This document shows positions 26,305 to 35,531 of a stretch of 64,000 bases of DNA, in pieces (the stretch's first letter is position 1; each line of letters begins with the position of its first letter). Source of the stretch: Actinoalloteichus hoggarensis (GTDB taxonomy: Bacteria > Actinomycetota > Actinomycetes > Mycobacteriales > Pseudonocardiaceae); the NCBI RefSeq assembly GCF_002234535.1, contig NZ_CP022521.1, forward strand, positions 2,852,001 to 2,916,000, written 5' to 3'. Position numbers and translations under genes: made by a program. Under the pieces are notes generated by a model. It was not told the origin of the DNA. It ran no database searches and saw only the letters and a program-made list of their open reading frames with translations.

Positions 26305-27303
26305 ATGTCGAGGATCGCGAGAGGTCGCCGCCGGGCGGTGGTCGCCATGACCACGCTGCTCGTCGCCGCGCTCGCCGTAGCAGGCTGCGGCGCGCCCATC
26401 GGCGAGGGCGGCCGTTTCGGCGTCGTCTACATGGACGCCCAGGGCTACTACGCGGGCGTCCGCAAGGGAATGCAGGACGAGGCCGCCGAGATGGGCCGCA
26501 ACGTCCAGCTGCTCGAGCTCAACGCGCAGGGCGACGCCTCGCGGGAGAGCTCCTTCGTCGACACCGTCAGCTCCGCCGACGTCGACGCGCTGGTGCTCTC
26601 GCCGGTCTCCGAGACCGCGTCCATCCCGGCGATCCGTCTCGCGCACCGCAGCGGCGTCCCGGTGATCTGTTACAACACCTGCATCGCCGAGGAGGCCGCC
26701 CGCGAGTACGTCGAGGCCTTCATCCTGGGCGACCCGCTGGAGTTCGGCAGGCTGCTGGGCGACGCCGCCGCCGACTACTTCATCGCCGAGGGCATCGAGG
26801 CGCCGCAGATCGGCGTCGTCAACTGTGAGCAGGTCGAGGTCTGCGTGCAGCGCAGGCTCGGTTTCGAGGAGGCCCTGTTCGCCAGGGTGCCCGCCGCCGA
26901 GATCGTCGCCAATCAGCAGGGCTCGACGATCGACGAGGCCGTGGACGTCGCCGAGCGCATCCTCACCGCGCATCCCGACCTGGACGCCTTCTTCGGTCAG
27001 GCGGGCGGCGCCACCCTCGGTTCCATTCGCGCGGTGCAGGCCAGGAACAAGGTCGGCCAGACGGTCGTGTTCGGCGGCGACATGTCCACCGAGGCCGCCA
27101 ACGCCCTGGTGGACCACAGCGTGCTCAAGGGCAACGTCGACATCTCCGGGGTCACCGTCGGCCGGATGGCGGCCGAGACCGCGCAGGCCGTGCTCGCGGG
27201 GAATCCGCCCGAGGAGTTCATCCTTCCCGCGCCCGTCGAGATCTACACGACCCCTGAGAACGGCCGGACGTGGCTGGCGGAGCACCCGGACGGCCTGCCG
27301 TGA
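26305..27303 (+). CDS. Sugar ABC transporter substrate-binding lipoprotein (RbsB/MglB type)
   Basis: A 332-residue periplasmic-binding-protein type I lipoprotein. The signal has an Arg-rich start (MSRIARGRRRAVV), a hydrophobic core and lipobox VAGC at about residue 31. The fold shows the usual pattern of family 4 sugar binders: FGVVYMDAQGYYAGVRKGMQDEA, VDALVLSPVSE, then NQQGSTIDEAVDVAERILTAHPDLDAFF in the second lobe. GAAGGAGAG precedes the ATG by 5 nt. It is the first gene of the sugar locus. Downstream enzymes suggest galactose or a galactose-derived sugar acid as ligand, but this is inference. Confidence 0.88.
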   Translation: MSRIARGRRRAVVAMTTLLVAALAVAGCGAPIGEGGRFGVVYMDAQGYYAGVRKGMQDEAAEMGRNVQLLELNAQGDASRESSFVDTVSSADVDALVLSPVSETASIPAIRLAHRSGVPVICYNTCIAEEAAREYVEAFILGDPLEFGRLLGDAAADYFIAEGIEAPQIGVVNCEQVEVCVQRRLGFEEALFARVPAAEIVANQQGSTIDEAVDVAERILTAHPDLDAFFGQAGGATLGSIRAVQARNKVGQTVVFGGDMSTEAANALVDHSVLKGNVDISGVTVGRMAAETAQAVLAGNPPEEFILPAPVEIYTTPENGRTWLAEHPDGLP

Positions 27304-27412
27304 CCGGGCCGGTGCGTCGAGCAGTCGATGGCGAGGTGTGCCCCGCGGCGCACCCGACGCGGCCGGACGAGTGCGACGGCCAGGGACTTTCGGGAGAGGG
27401 TGGAGTGACGTG

Positions 27413-28915
27413 GTGACCGACGACGAGGTCTTCGCCGCCAGCGCACGGGATGTGACGAAGGCGTACCCGGGAGTGGTGGCGCTGGCGGGCGCCGACTTCC
27501 AGCTCCGCCCTGGTGAGGTGCGGGCACTGCTCGGCCGCAACGGCGCGGGCAAGTCCACCCTCATCCGGATGATCGCCGGGGTGGACCGCCCCGACTCGGG
27601 TGAGGTCCGCATCGGCGGGACTCCGCTGGGCGACGGCGGCGTACGACGTGCCGCCGAGCTGGGCGTCGCCACCGTGTACCAGGAGTTGAGCCTGGTGCCG
27701 TGGCTCAGCGTCGCCGAGAACATGTTCCTCGGCGGCTGGCCCCGGAGCGGACCGCGGATCGACTACGAGCGCATGCGGCGCGAATCGGCCGAGGTCCTGG
27801 CCGAACTGGGCCTGCGCATCGACCCGGAACGGGCCGTCGCGTCCCTGTCCCTGGCCGAGCAGCAGCTCGTGGAGATCGCCCGCGCGGTCCGCCAGAGCCC
27901 CCGGGTCCTCATCCTGGACGAGCCGACCTCGGCGCTCGCCGCGAGCGAGGTGGCGATGGTCCTGGAGGTCGTCGGCCGGATCGCGGCCTCCGGCGTCGCC
28001 GTGATCTACGTGAGTCACCGACTCGACGAGATCCGCCAGGTCGCCGACAGCATCACCGTGATGCGGGACGGCCGCACCGTGGAGACGGTGCCGGCCGGGG
28101 ACACGACGACCCGCGAGATCGTCGAACTGATGCTGGGCGGGGAGAGCGAGGCCGCCGAGCAGGTCGTCCCCGCGGCGATCGAACGCACCGGCACCCCGCT
28201 GCTGACGGTGCGCGACCTCGCCGTCCCGCCGAAGATCACCGGCGTCTCCTTCGAGCTGTATCCCGGCGAGGTGCTGGGTCTCGGCGGCCTGTTGGGCTCC
28301 GGACGCACCGAGCTGCTTCGGGCGATCGCGGGCTTCGACCCGATCGTCGCGGGCGCCGTCGAGGTCGACGGCGCACGAGTCGAGAATCCGACGCCCGCGC
28401 GGATGAAGCGGCTCGGCGTCGGTCTGACTCCGGAGAACCGCAAGGCCGAGGGCATCGTGCCCATGCTGGGCGTCGACGAGAACATGGTGATCTCGGACTT
28501 CGGCCGGGTCTCCGCCGGACCGTCGATCTCCACCGGTCGGGTGCACCGGGCCGCCGCGGCGCTGGTACGCAGGCTCGGCATCAAGACGGCGCGGACGCAG
28601 ACGCCGATCGCCGATCTGTCGGGCGGCAACCAGCAGAAGGCCGTCATCGGCCGGTGGCTGCACGCCGACAGCCGGATCCTGCTGCTCGACGAGCCGACGC
28701 GCGGCGTGGACGTCGAGGCCAAGGCTCAGATCTATCGGCTGGTCCGCGAACTCGCCGCGGCGGGCGCGGGCGTGCTTTTCGTCTCCGGCGAGCTCGAGGA
28801 GCTGCCGCTGGTCTGCGACCGCGTCCTCAGCCTCCACGCGGGCGGCATCCGCTCCGAGCTGCGCGGCGCCGAGATCACCGTCGACAACATCCTGGCCGCC
28901 ACGATGGCCGTCTGA
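27413..28915 (+). CDS. Sugar ABC transporter ATP-binding protein with two ABC domains (RbsA/MglA type)
   Basis: A 500-residue double ATPase, normal length for RbsA/MglA/XylG. Domain 1 has Walker A GRNGAGKST, signature LSLAEQQLVEIARA and Walker B VLILDEPTSAL. Domain 2 has a degenerate Walker A (GGLLGSGRTEL), signature LSGGNQQKAVIGRWL and Walker B ILLLDEPTRGVD. The atypical second P-loop is normal for this family. The start is GTG with GGAG 7 nt upstream; GTG 27410 is directly adjacent. It follows the binding protein after 109 bp and precedes the permease by 15 bp. Confidence 0.9.
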   Translation: MTDDEVFAASARDVTKAYPGVVALAGADFQLRPGEVRALLGRNGAGKSTLIRMIAGVDRPDSGEVRIGGTPLGDGGVRRAAELGVATVYQELSLVPWLSVAENMFLGGWPRSGPRIDYERMRRESAEVLAELGLRIDPERAVASLSLAEQQLVEIARAVRQSPRVLILDEPTSALAASEVAMVLEVVGRIAASGVAVIYVSHRLDEIRQVADSITVMRDGRTVETVPAGDTTTREIVELMLGGESEAAEQVVPAAIERTGTPLLTVRDLAVPPKITGVSFELYPGEVLGLGGLLGSGRTELLRAIAGFDPIVAGAVEVDGARVENPTPARMKRLGVGLTPENRKAEGIVPMLGVDENMVISDFGRVSAGPSISTGRVHRAAAALVRRLGIKTARTQTPIADLSGGNQQKAVIGRWLHADSRILLLDEPTRGVDVEAKAQIYRLVRELAAAGAGVLFVSGELEELPLVCDRVLSLHAGGIRSELRGAEITVDNILAATMAV

Positions 28916-28930
28916 ATCGTGAGGAAACCG

Positions 28931-29977
28931 ATGAGCAACTCTTCGCACCAGACCGGTCCGGTCTCTCCGACGGCGTCGTCCCAGGCGTCGCAGACGTCCC
29001 CGTCCACCCCGACCGCCACCAGATCCACCAGGACCAGACGACTGAACGAGATCGGGCTGCTCGCTGCGATCCTCCTGCTCTACATCATCCTGGGCAGCAC
29101 CGCCTCCGGCTTCCTGTCGCTGGACAACCAGCTCGGGATGCTGCGGGACGCCGCGACCATCGGCATCGCGGCCTGGGGCGTGACACTCGTGATCATCGCG
29201 GGCGAGATCGACATCAGCATCGGCCCCGCGGTGGCCTTCTCGTCGGTGCTGGTCGCCAAGGGCGTCGGCGCCTGGGGCCTGGGCACCTGGGGCGGCATCC
29301 TCGCGACGCTCGCGCTCGGCGTGGCCTGGGGGGCGCTGGCGGGCTGGCTGGTGGCCCGGTTCACCGTGCCCTCCTTCATCGCGACACTGGGCCTGTGGAG
29401 CGTGCTGGGCGGCCTCGGCCTCTACATCACCGACGCGCTGCCGGTCGCGCTGCCGGACAACGGGACGTTCCGTCTGCTGGGCGGCAGCATCCTGGGCATT
29501 CCCACCTCGGCGGTGGTGATGCTGGTGCTGTTCGCGATCTTCGCCTACGTGGCGCGGTACACCGCCTACGGCCGCTCCGTCTACGCGACCGGCGGCAACG
29601 CGGCGGCGGCCAGGCTGGCGGGCATCGACACGGGACGGATCAAGGTGATCCTGTTCGCCACCACCGGGCTGCTCGCCGCCATCACCGGCGTCCTGCTGGC
29701 CGCCCGGCTCGGCTCCGGAAACGGCGGTGCGGCGGCGGGCCTGGAGTTCGACGTCATCGCCGCCGTCGTCATCGGCGGCACGCTGCTCGCGGGCGGCCGG
29801 GGCAGCCTGCTGGGCACCCTGCTCGGCGTCGCGTTCATCACCGTGATCGCCAACGGCCTGGTGCTGCTGGGCGTCGACTCGTTCTTCCAGAACGTGGTGC
29901 GCGGCGTGATCATCGTCGGTGCCGTCCTGGTGAACGTGGCGATCAGCAGGCGTGAGCGCGCCGTGCGCACGGTCTGA
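28931..29977 (+). CDS. Sugar ABC transporter permease (RbsC/MglC type)
   Basis: A 348-residue membrane permease with about ten helices, BPD_transp_2 family. Hallmarks are VIIAGEIDISIGPAVAFSSV near residue 85, VARFTVPSFIATLGLWSVLGGLGLY, and GRSVYATGGNAAAARLAGI, the loop that meets the ATPase. The last third has VIGGTLLAGGRGSLLGTLLG. The first 35 residues are polar. The ATG is preceded by AGGAAA with 5 nt spacing. Only one permease gene is present, so it should act as a homodimer with the double ATPase, as in ribose and galactose importers. Confidence 0.9.
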   Translation: MSNSSHQTGPVSPTASSQASQTSPSTPTATRSTRTRRLNEIGLLAAILLLYIILGSTASGFLSLDNQLGMLRDAATIGIAAWGVTLVIIAGEIDISIGPAVAFSSVLVAKGVGAWGLGTWGGILATLALGVAWGALAGWLVARFTVPSFIATLGLWSVLGGLGLYITDALPVALPDNGTFRLLGGSILGIPTSAVVMLVLFAIFAYVARYTAYGRSVYATGGNAAAARLAGIDTGRIKVILFATTGLLAAITGVLLAARLGSGNGGAAAGLEFDVIAAVVIGGTLLAGGRGSLLGTLLGVAFITVIANGLVLLGVDSFFQNVVRGVIIVGAVLVNVAISRRERAVRTV

Positions 29978-30022
29978 CGCGGCAGCCCGAAACTCGAGAC
30001 GAGGCGTAAGGAGACCAGGTTC

Positions 30023-31108
30023 ATGAGCGGCACCGCCGTCCCGGCCACGATGCGTGGCGTCTACCTCCCCGGCGACTCCACCGCCGTGATCAAGGAGATC
30101 CCGGTGCCGGAGCCGGGCCCGGGCCAGCTGCTGCTGCGCGTCGGGGCCTCCGGGATCTGCGGCAGCGACATCGGCTACATCTACCGCGAGCACAAGACCC
30201 ATCGCGGCGTCGACGGCCCGGCCTACCGAGGCGTGGTCACCGGACACGAGCCCAGCGGGGTCGTCGTCGCGGCCGGACCGGGCTGCCGGGAGTACGGGGT
30301 CGGCGACCGCGTCATCGTCTACCACATCGCGGGCTGTATGACCTGCGACAACTGTCGCCGCGGCTACCAGATCAGCTGTACGGGGGCCGCGAGGGCCGCC
30401 TACGGCTGGCAGCGGGACGGCGGCAACGCCGACTACATCCTCGTCGAGGAGACCACCTGCGTCCGGCTGCCGGACGAGCTGTCCTACGTCGACGGTGCGC
30501 TGATCGCCTGCGGCTTCGGCACCGCCTACGAGGGACTGCGTCGGGTGGCCGTCAGCGGTGAGGACGACCTGCTGGTCGTCGGGCTGGGTCCGGTCGGCCT
30601 GGCCGCCGCGATGATCGGCCGGGGCATGGGGGCCCGCCGGATCATCGGCGTGGAGCCCTCCGCGCGGCGGCGTGCCTGGGCCGACGGGCTGGATCTCTTC
30701 GATGCGACGGTCGGCGTCGACGCGCCGGGCGAGGCGATCGCGGAGCTCACCGCCGGTCGGGGCACGAGCACCGCCATCGACTGCTCGGGCAGCCGTGCGG
30801 GCCGCGGTACCGCCGTGGAGAACACGGCCGAATGGGGCCGGGTCTCGCTGGTCGGCGAGGGCGGCACGCTGGAGACCGAGGTGTCGGACACGCTGCTGCA
30901 CAAGCAGCTCACCCTGCACGCCTCCTGGGTGACCTCGGTCCCCGCGATGGCGCGGCTTGCCGGGAACCTGGTCCGCTGGGGCGTCCGGCCGGAGGTCGTG
31001 GTCAGCGAGCGGCTGCCGCTGGCCGAGGCCGACGCCGCTTACCGGCTGGCGGCAGGCGCGGGCACCGGCAAGGTCTGCCTGGTCGCCGACGACATGGCGG
31101 GCTCGTGA
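30023..31108 (+). CDS. Zinc-dependent MDR alcohol/sugar dehydrogenase
   Basis: A 361-residue medium-chain dehydrogenase. The catalytic zinc site is suggested by SGICGSDIGY and the GHEPSGVV block. The structural zinc lobe has the four-Cys segment GCMTCDNCRRGYQISC. The Rossmann motif is VVGLGPVGLAAAM near residue 190. AAGGAGA precedes the ATG by about 8 nt. In this locus it could oxidise galactose (C1) to the lactone as first step of the De Ley-Doudoroff route, or act on another polyol or sugar. Its stop overlaps the start of the DUF4380 gene. Confidence 0.87.
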   Translation: MSGTAVPATMRGVYLPGDSTAVIKEIPVPEPGPGQLLLRVGASGICGSDIGYIYREHKTHRGVDGPAYRGVVTGHEPSGVVVAAGPGCREYGVGDRVIVYHIAGCMTCDNCRRGYQISCTGAARAAYGWQRDGGNADYILVEETTCVRLPDELSYVDGALIACGFGTAYEGLRRVAVSGEDDLLVVGLGPVGLAAAMIGRGMGARRIIGVEPSARRRAWADGLDLFDATVGVDAPGEAIAELTAGRGTSTAIDCSGSRAGRGTAVENTAEWGRVSLVGEGGTLETEVSDTLLHKQLTLHASWVTSVPAMARLAGNLVRWGVRPEVVVSERLPLAEADAAYRLAAGAGTGKVCLVADDMAGS

Positions 31109-32454
31109 CCGCCGACGTGCTCCCGGCCGAGGCCGGGGGGCGCGTGTCGATCACGCGGGACGACAGCGGACCCTACGAGGTCTTCCATCTCGACAACGGC
31201 CTGGTCCGGCTCGGGGTGGTGCCCGCGCTCGGCGGCCGGGTGCTGTCGGCGGTGTTCGCGGGCCGGGAATACCTGTACCGGAATCCTCGGCTGCTGGACG
31301 ACCGGCTCCACCCGGTGGACGGTCGTCGTCCGCTGCCGACGAGCGGCCCGATGTCGGCGTGGCTGAACTTCGGCGGCGACAAGACCTGGCCTGCCCCGCA
31401 GGGCTGGGACGGCCCGGATCAGTGGGCCGGGCCGCCGGACCCGGTGCTCGACTCGGGTGCGTACCAGGCACGTCCCGTGGTCACCGACACGGCCGCCGAG
31501 ATCACCATGATCAGCGGCGACGACCCCCGTACGGGACTGCGGACGGTGCGGACCGTGCGGCTGGCCGAGGGGGAGAGCCGCTACACCCTGGAGGTCGGCT
31601 TCCGCAACGTCACGTCGCGCCCGGTCCGGTGGGCGTTGTGGAACGTCACGCAGCTCGCGGGCGAGTCGCCCGAGGAGGCCGGCCCGCACGCGGGCGTCTA
31701 CGTCGGACTCCGCGGGTCGGGTCTGCCCAGGTCGGTCGAGCTGATCACGGCGGGCCCCGCTCCGGCGGTCACCGACACCGGCGGCCCGGTCGTCCGGGTC
31801 GCCGCGCAGGACGTCGTCGGCAAGGTCGGCTTCCCGGATGCGTCGGGCTGGCTCGCCGACGTCGGCGCGCAGGGCACGCTGACCCAGACGTTCCCGATCG
31901 ACGAGGCCGCGGAGTATCCCGACGAGGGCTCCCGAGTGGAGGTCTGGCTCGAGCATCCGCTGGCCGAGCCGATCGCCGCGCTGGGCGACCTGCTGCCCCG
32001 GGACCGCGTGGTGGAGTGCGAGGCGCTGGGGCCGCTCACCACCCTGGCGCCGGGCGAGCACGTCACCCTGCCCGTCGTCTTCGGCTTCGGGGTGACCTCC
32101 GCCGTCGTCGGTGCCGCCACCGCCGTCGGGTACTGGACCGAGCCGCCCGCCGAGGCCAGGGCCGCCGACGGCTCCGGCGTGCTGCGCGGCGTGTTCGTCC
32201 CCGCGACGGGCGGACTGCTGCGGGCCGAGTTCCTCGACGGAGACGGCGAATCGCTCGACGCCGTCGAGCTCATCGAACTCACCCCCGGTCGACCGTGCGC
32301 GTTGCCGGTCGACCGGGTGGTGCCCCACGCCGCTGCCGCCGTGAGCTTCACTGTGGGTGGCGAACCGGCGGGAGCGCTCACCCGACCGGTGTATGACGGA
32401 CCGACGGGACAGGCGAAGATCGACGTTATGGACGAGCAGGGACGGGATCGATGA
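31105..32454 (+). CDS. DUF4380 domain protein (mutarotase-like fold)
   Basis: A 449-residue protein matching DUF4380, recognised by the segments LGVVPALGGRVLSAVFAGREY and NFGGDKTWPAPQGWDGPDQW, and an overall beta-rich sequence like galactose mutarotases. Members are found in sugar-utilisation loci; a role in epimerising or binding a carbohydrate is plausible but unproven. No signal peptide is seen. GTG start, coupled by a GTGA overlap to the dehydrogenase upstream and by ATGA to the SDR downstream. The C-terminal 100 residues form another beta-rich region. Confidence 0.78.
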   Translation: MTADVLPAEAGGRVSITRDDSGPYEVFHLDNGLVRLGVVPALGGRVLSAVFAGREYLYRNPRLLDDRLHPVDGRRPLPTSGPMSAWLNFGGDKTWPAPQGWDGPDQWAGPPDPVLDSGAYQARPVVTDTAAEITMISGDDPRTGLRTVRTVRLAEGESRYTLEVGFRNVTSRPVRWALWNVTQLAGESPEEAGPHAGVYVGLRGSGLPRSVELITAGPAPAVTDTGGPVVRVAAQDVVGKVGFPDASGWLADVGAQGTLTQTFPIDEAAEYPDEGSRVEVWLEHPLAEPIAALGDLLPRDRVVECEALGPLTTLAPGEHVTLPVVFGFGVTSAVVGAATAVGYWTEPPAEARAADGSGVLRGVFVPATGGLLRAEFLDGDGESLDAVELIELTPGRPCALPVDRVVPHAAAAVSFTVGGEPAGALTRPVYDGPTGQAKIDVMDEQGRDR

Positions 32455-33212
32455 GCGGCGTACCGACACGCTTCACCGGCCGCACCGCGGTGGTGACCGG
32501 GGCGGCGGGCGGCATCGGCGCGGCCACCGCTCGCCGACTCGCCGAGGAGGGCGCCGCCGTCGCGCTCCTGGACCTCGATCCGCGGGTGCACGAGGTGGCC
32601 GAGGAACTGCGTCGTGAGCACGGCCGGGCTTCCTCCCATGTCTGCGACGTCGCCGACGAGGACTCCTGGGCGGCGGTGACCGAGGCCGTCCGGGGCGAGT
32701 TCGGGCCGATCGGCGTACTGGTCAGCAACGCCTACGTCGTCGACGTCCGCCCCGCGCACGAGATGAGCAGGCGGTCCTGGGACCAGCAGCTCGCGGTCAA
32801 TCTCACCGGGGCCTTCCTCGGGGTGCGGGCCTGCCTGGCGGATCTGCGCGCGGTGTCGGGCTCGGTGGTGTTGACGTCCTCGGTGCACGCCCTGATCGGG
32901 CTGCCCGGCCGTCCCGCCTATGCCGCCACCAAGGGCGGGCTCACGGCGATGGGCAGGCAGCTGGCCGTCGAGTACGCCCCCGAGGTGCGGGTGAACTGGG
33001 TGCTGCCCGGGCCGATTCTCACCGCCGCCTGGGACGACGTCGGGGAGGCGGATCGGGAGCAGAGCATCCGGCAGACCGTCGCTCGCCGCTTCGGCACTCC
33101 GGAGGAGGTGGCGGCGGGAATCGCGTTCCTCGCCTCGCCGGACGCCTCGTATGTGACCGGAACCGGCCTGGTGATCGACGGCGGATGGAGCGCTTACAAG
33201 GAGTCGACCTGA
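32451..33212 (+). CDS. SDR family oxidoreductase
   Basis: A 253-residue classical short-chain dehydrogenase. The nucleotide motif is TGAAGGIGAAT (about 17-27), DLDPR after beta2 favours NAD, the active-site Ser is in LTSSVH and the catalytic pair is YAATK (Y..K). The last part, ASYVTGTGLVIDGGWSA, is typical of the family. One feature is off: the usual N-N-A-G motif is SNAYV here. In this operon it could be the galactose/galactono-dehydrogenase step or oxidise a related sugar. Translationally coupled to the DUF4380 gene. Confidence 0.87.
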   Translation: MSGVPTRFTGRTAVVTGAAGGIGAATARRLAEEGAAVALLDLDPRVHEVAEELRREHGRASSHVCDVADEDSWAAVTEAVRGEFGPIGVLVSNAYVVDVRPAHEMSRRSWDQQLAVNLTGAFLGVRACLADLRAVSGSVVLTSSVHALIGLPGRPAYAATKGGLTAMGRQLAVEYAPEVRVNWVLPGPILTAAWDDVGEADREQSIRQTVARRFGTPEEVAAGIAFLASPDASYVTGTGLVIDGGWSAYKEST

Positions 33213-33363
33213 GATCGTCGGTGCGGTGACGATCGCGGGCGCGTGCCTCGTGGCGCGGCGGACACCGGCCGAGGAGGACTCGGCCGCCGTCGTACGGCCG
33301 GGGCCGCCCTCGGCGGGACGGACGGGCAGAGTGCCGAGGATTCGAGCGGAGGGGACGAAGCGG

Positions 33364-34389
33364 ATGGCCGCCTACATCGGCCGGGGCGTGCACGGCAACA
33401 CCGTGGAGCTGCTCGGCGCGCGGATCGTCTCCGGCGCGGTCGGGGAGGGTGAGACGCTCGACCTCGCGGCGCTCAGCGCCGAACTCGACCTCAGCATCAC
33501 CGCCCTGCGCGAGGCGATCAAGGTGTTGACCGCGAAGGGCCTGGTCGACGCCCGCCAACGGCGGGGGACCTTCGTCCGGCCCCGCGCCACCTGGAACCTG
33601 CTCGACGTCGACGTGATCCGCTGGCAGTTCGCGGCGGGGGCGGCGGACGGCTTCCTGCGTGACCTCGCCGAGGTCCGTGCCGTGATCGAGCCCGCCGCCG
33701 CCCGGTACGCCGCCGCCCGCCGTACCGAGGACGACCTCCGCGCCCTGGACGAGGCATTGGCCGCGATGGGGCGTGCCGTCGGCGGCGACCCTGCCGCCGC
33801 GGCCGACGCCGACCTGGCCTGGCACCGCGCGCTCCTGGTCGCCACCCACAACGAGATGCTGGTCCGAATGGAGATCTTCATCGAGCCCGGTCTGTCCGAG
33901 CGAGACCGGCTGGTCCACCGGTCGGGTGATGACGATCCCGTGCCCAGCCATCAGGCGGTGCTGGACGCCGTCCGTGCCGCCGACGCCGACGCGGCCGGGG
34001 CCGCGATGCTGGCGCTGCTGGCCAAGTCGGACTCCGACCTGCGCCGTGTCACGGCGGGAGAGACCCCCGCGGCCCGCCCACAGGACGGCTCCGCCGCCGA
34101 CCGGACCGGAACCGAGGCGCGGCAGCCGTCGCCGAGCGGCGGGACGCCGGCCGCGGAGTCCGTGACGGCGTCGAGGCCGACGGCCCGACCGACGGCGTCG
34201 GGACCTCCGGCGGGCGACCCCGCGGCCGGCTCGGGGCCCGAGGTCGTCACGAATCGCTTAGCGGCGGGCGACGCCACGGGCCGTTCGGCCGTGGACCTCG
34301 GCGCGGCCCGCCCCGAGAACGCCACATCCCGGCAGGAGGCGGAGGCGTCCGCCTCCGGGATCGAGTCGAACGAGAGGAAGTCACCGTGA
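33364..34389 (+). CDS. GntR/FadR family transcriptional regulator with long C-terminal tail
   Basis: A 341-residue regulator. Residues about 8-75 form the winged helix (LDLAALSAELDLSITALREAIKVLTAKGLV, then wing RQRRGTFV). Residues about 90-230 form an FCD ligand domain with conserved acidic and His positions in ADLAWHRALL and VPSHQAVLDAV, where metal and sugar acid usually bind. The last 105 residues are rich in Ala, Pro, Ser and Gly and look disordered, which is unusual. GGAGGGG lies 9 nt before the ATG. Its stop overlaps the GTG of galactonate dehydratase, so it is probably the local regulator of the pathway (DgoR-like in role). Confidence 0.88.
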   Translation: MAAYIGRGVHGNTVELLGARIVSGAVGEGETLDLAALSAELDLSITALREAIKVLTAKGLVDARQRRGTFVRPRATWNLLDVDVIRWQFAAGAADGFLRDLAEVRAVIEPAAARYAAARRTEDDLRALDEALAAMGRAVGGDPAAAADADLAWHRALLVATHNEMLVRMEIFIEPGLSERDRLVHRSGDDDPVPSHQAVLDAVRAADADAAGAAMLALLAKSDSDLRRVTAGETPAARPQDGSAADRTGTEARQPSPSGGTPAAESVTASRPTARPTASGPPAGDPAAGSGPEVVTNRLAAGDATGRSAVDLGAARPENATSRQEAEASASGIESNERKSP

Positions 34390-35531
34390 AGATCACTCGG
34401 GTCGAGACGTTCCTGGTCGCGCCGCGTTGGCTGTTCTGCCGCATCGAGACCGACGACGGCCTGGTCGGCTGGGGCGAACCGGTGGTCGAGGGCCGGGCGC
34501 TGACGGTCCGGGCGGCCGTGCACGAACTGGCCGAGCTGCTGATCGGCGCGGACCCGCTGCGGGTCGAGGACCATTGGCAGCGGCTGACCAAGGGCTCGTT
34601 CTACCGCGGCGGACCGGTGCTGTCCAGCGCCGTCGCCGGCCTGGACCAGGCCCTGTGGGACATCGCGGGCAAGGCACTCGACGCGCCCGTCCACCAGCTG
34701 TTGGGCGGCCCGGTCCGGGACCGGGTCCGGGTGTACGGCTGGATCGCGGGCGACGAGCCCGCCGAGGTCGCCGACGCCGTCACCGCCCAGGTCGAGGCCG
34801 GGCTGACCGCCGTGAAGATGAACGCCTCCGGACGGATGAGCAGGCTGGCCGGCGTCGCGGAGATCGACGGGGTGCTCGACCGGCTCGCCGCCGCGCGGGA
34901 GGCGCTGGGGCCGCATCGCGACGTCGCCCTGGACTTCCACGGTCGCTTCACCGCCGCCAATGCCCGCCGGATCATCCCGCTCTTGGCGGACGCCCGACCG
35001 ATGTTCGTCGAGGAGCCGGTGCTGCCCGAGTACAGCCACCTGATCGGCGACGTGGTGCGCGCGAGTCCGGTGCCGATCGCCTGCGGGGAGCGGCTCTACT
35101 CGCGTGGCGAGTTCCTCCCGGTCCTCCAGGCGGGCATCGCCGTCGCACAGCCGGACCTCTCGCACGCGGGCGGCATCTCCGAGGTGCGCCGGATCGGCGC
35201 GCTCGCCGAGACCTTCGACGTGCCGCTGGCGCCGCACTGCCCGCTGGGCCCGATCTCGCTGGCCGCGAGCCTCCAGATCGCCTTCAGCACGCCGAACTTC
35301 CTGATCCAGGAGCAGAGCCTCGGCATCCACTACAACGCCGGGGCCGACCTGCTCGACTACGTCCTGGATCGGGAGATGTTCCGCTTCCACGACGGGCATC
35401 TGCTGCGCCCGACCGGCCCGGGGCTCGGGGTCACCATCGACGAGGCCGCCGTCCGCAAGGCCGACGAGACGGGCCATGACTGGCACTCGCCGATCTGGCG
35501 GCACGACGACGGGTCCCTGGCCGAGTGGTGA
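34386..35531 (+). CDS. dgoD: D-galactonate dehydratase
   Basis: A 381-residue member of the mandelate racemase/enolase superfamily, very close in sequence pattern to E. coli DgoD. Shared stretches include FYRGGPVLSSAVAGLDQALW, the first metal ligand in LDFHGRF, FVEEPVLPE, GERLYSR, the catalytic region QPDLSHAGGI, APHCPLGPI and QEQSLGIHYN, then the C-terminal WRHDDGSLAEW. It converts D-galactonate to 2-keto-3-deoxy-D-galactonate in the cytoplasm. GTG start overlaps the GntR stop codon. This gene gives the locus its best-supported function. Confidence 0.93.
   Translation: MKITRVETFLVAPRWLFCRIETDDGLVGWGEPVVEGRALTVRAAVHELAELLIGADPLRVEDHWQRLTKGSFYRGGPVLSSAVAGLDQALWDIAGKALDAPVHQLLGGPVRDRVRVYGWIAGDEPAEVADAVTAQVEAGLTAVKMNASGRMSRLAGVAEIDGVLDRLAAAREALGPHRDVALDFHGRFTAANARRIIPLLADARPMFVEEPVLPEYSHLIGDVVRASPVPIACGERLYSRGEFLPVLQAGIAVAQPDLSHAGGISEVRRIGALAETFDVPLAPHCPLGPISLAASLQIAFSTPNFLIQEQSLGIHYNAGADLLDYVLDREMFRFHDGHLLRPTGPGLGVTIDEAAVRKADETGHDWHSPIWRHDDGSLAEW

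Noticed and set aside
27218-30919. Very long open frame (over 1200 codons) on the minus strand
   Set aside because: It lies antisense to the sugar importer and dehydrogenase genes, is Arg/Gln/His-rich without domains, and is an expected by-product of GC-rich codon use.
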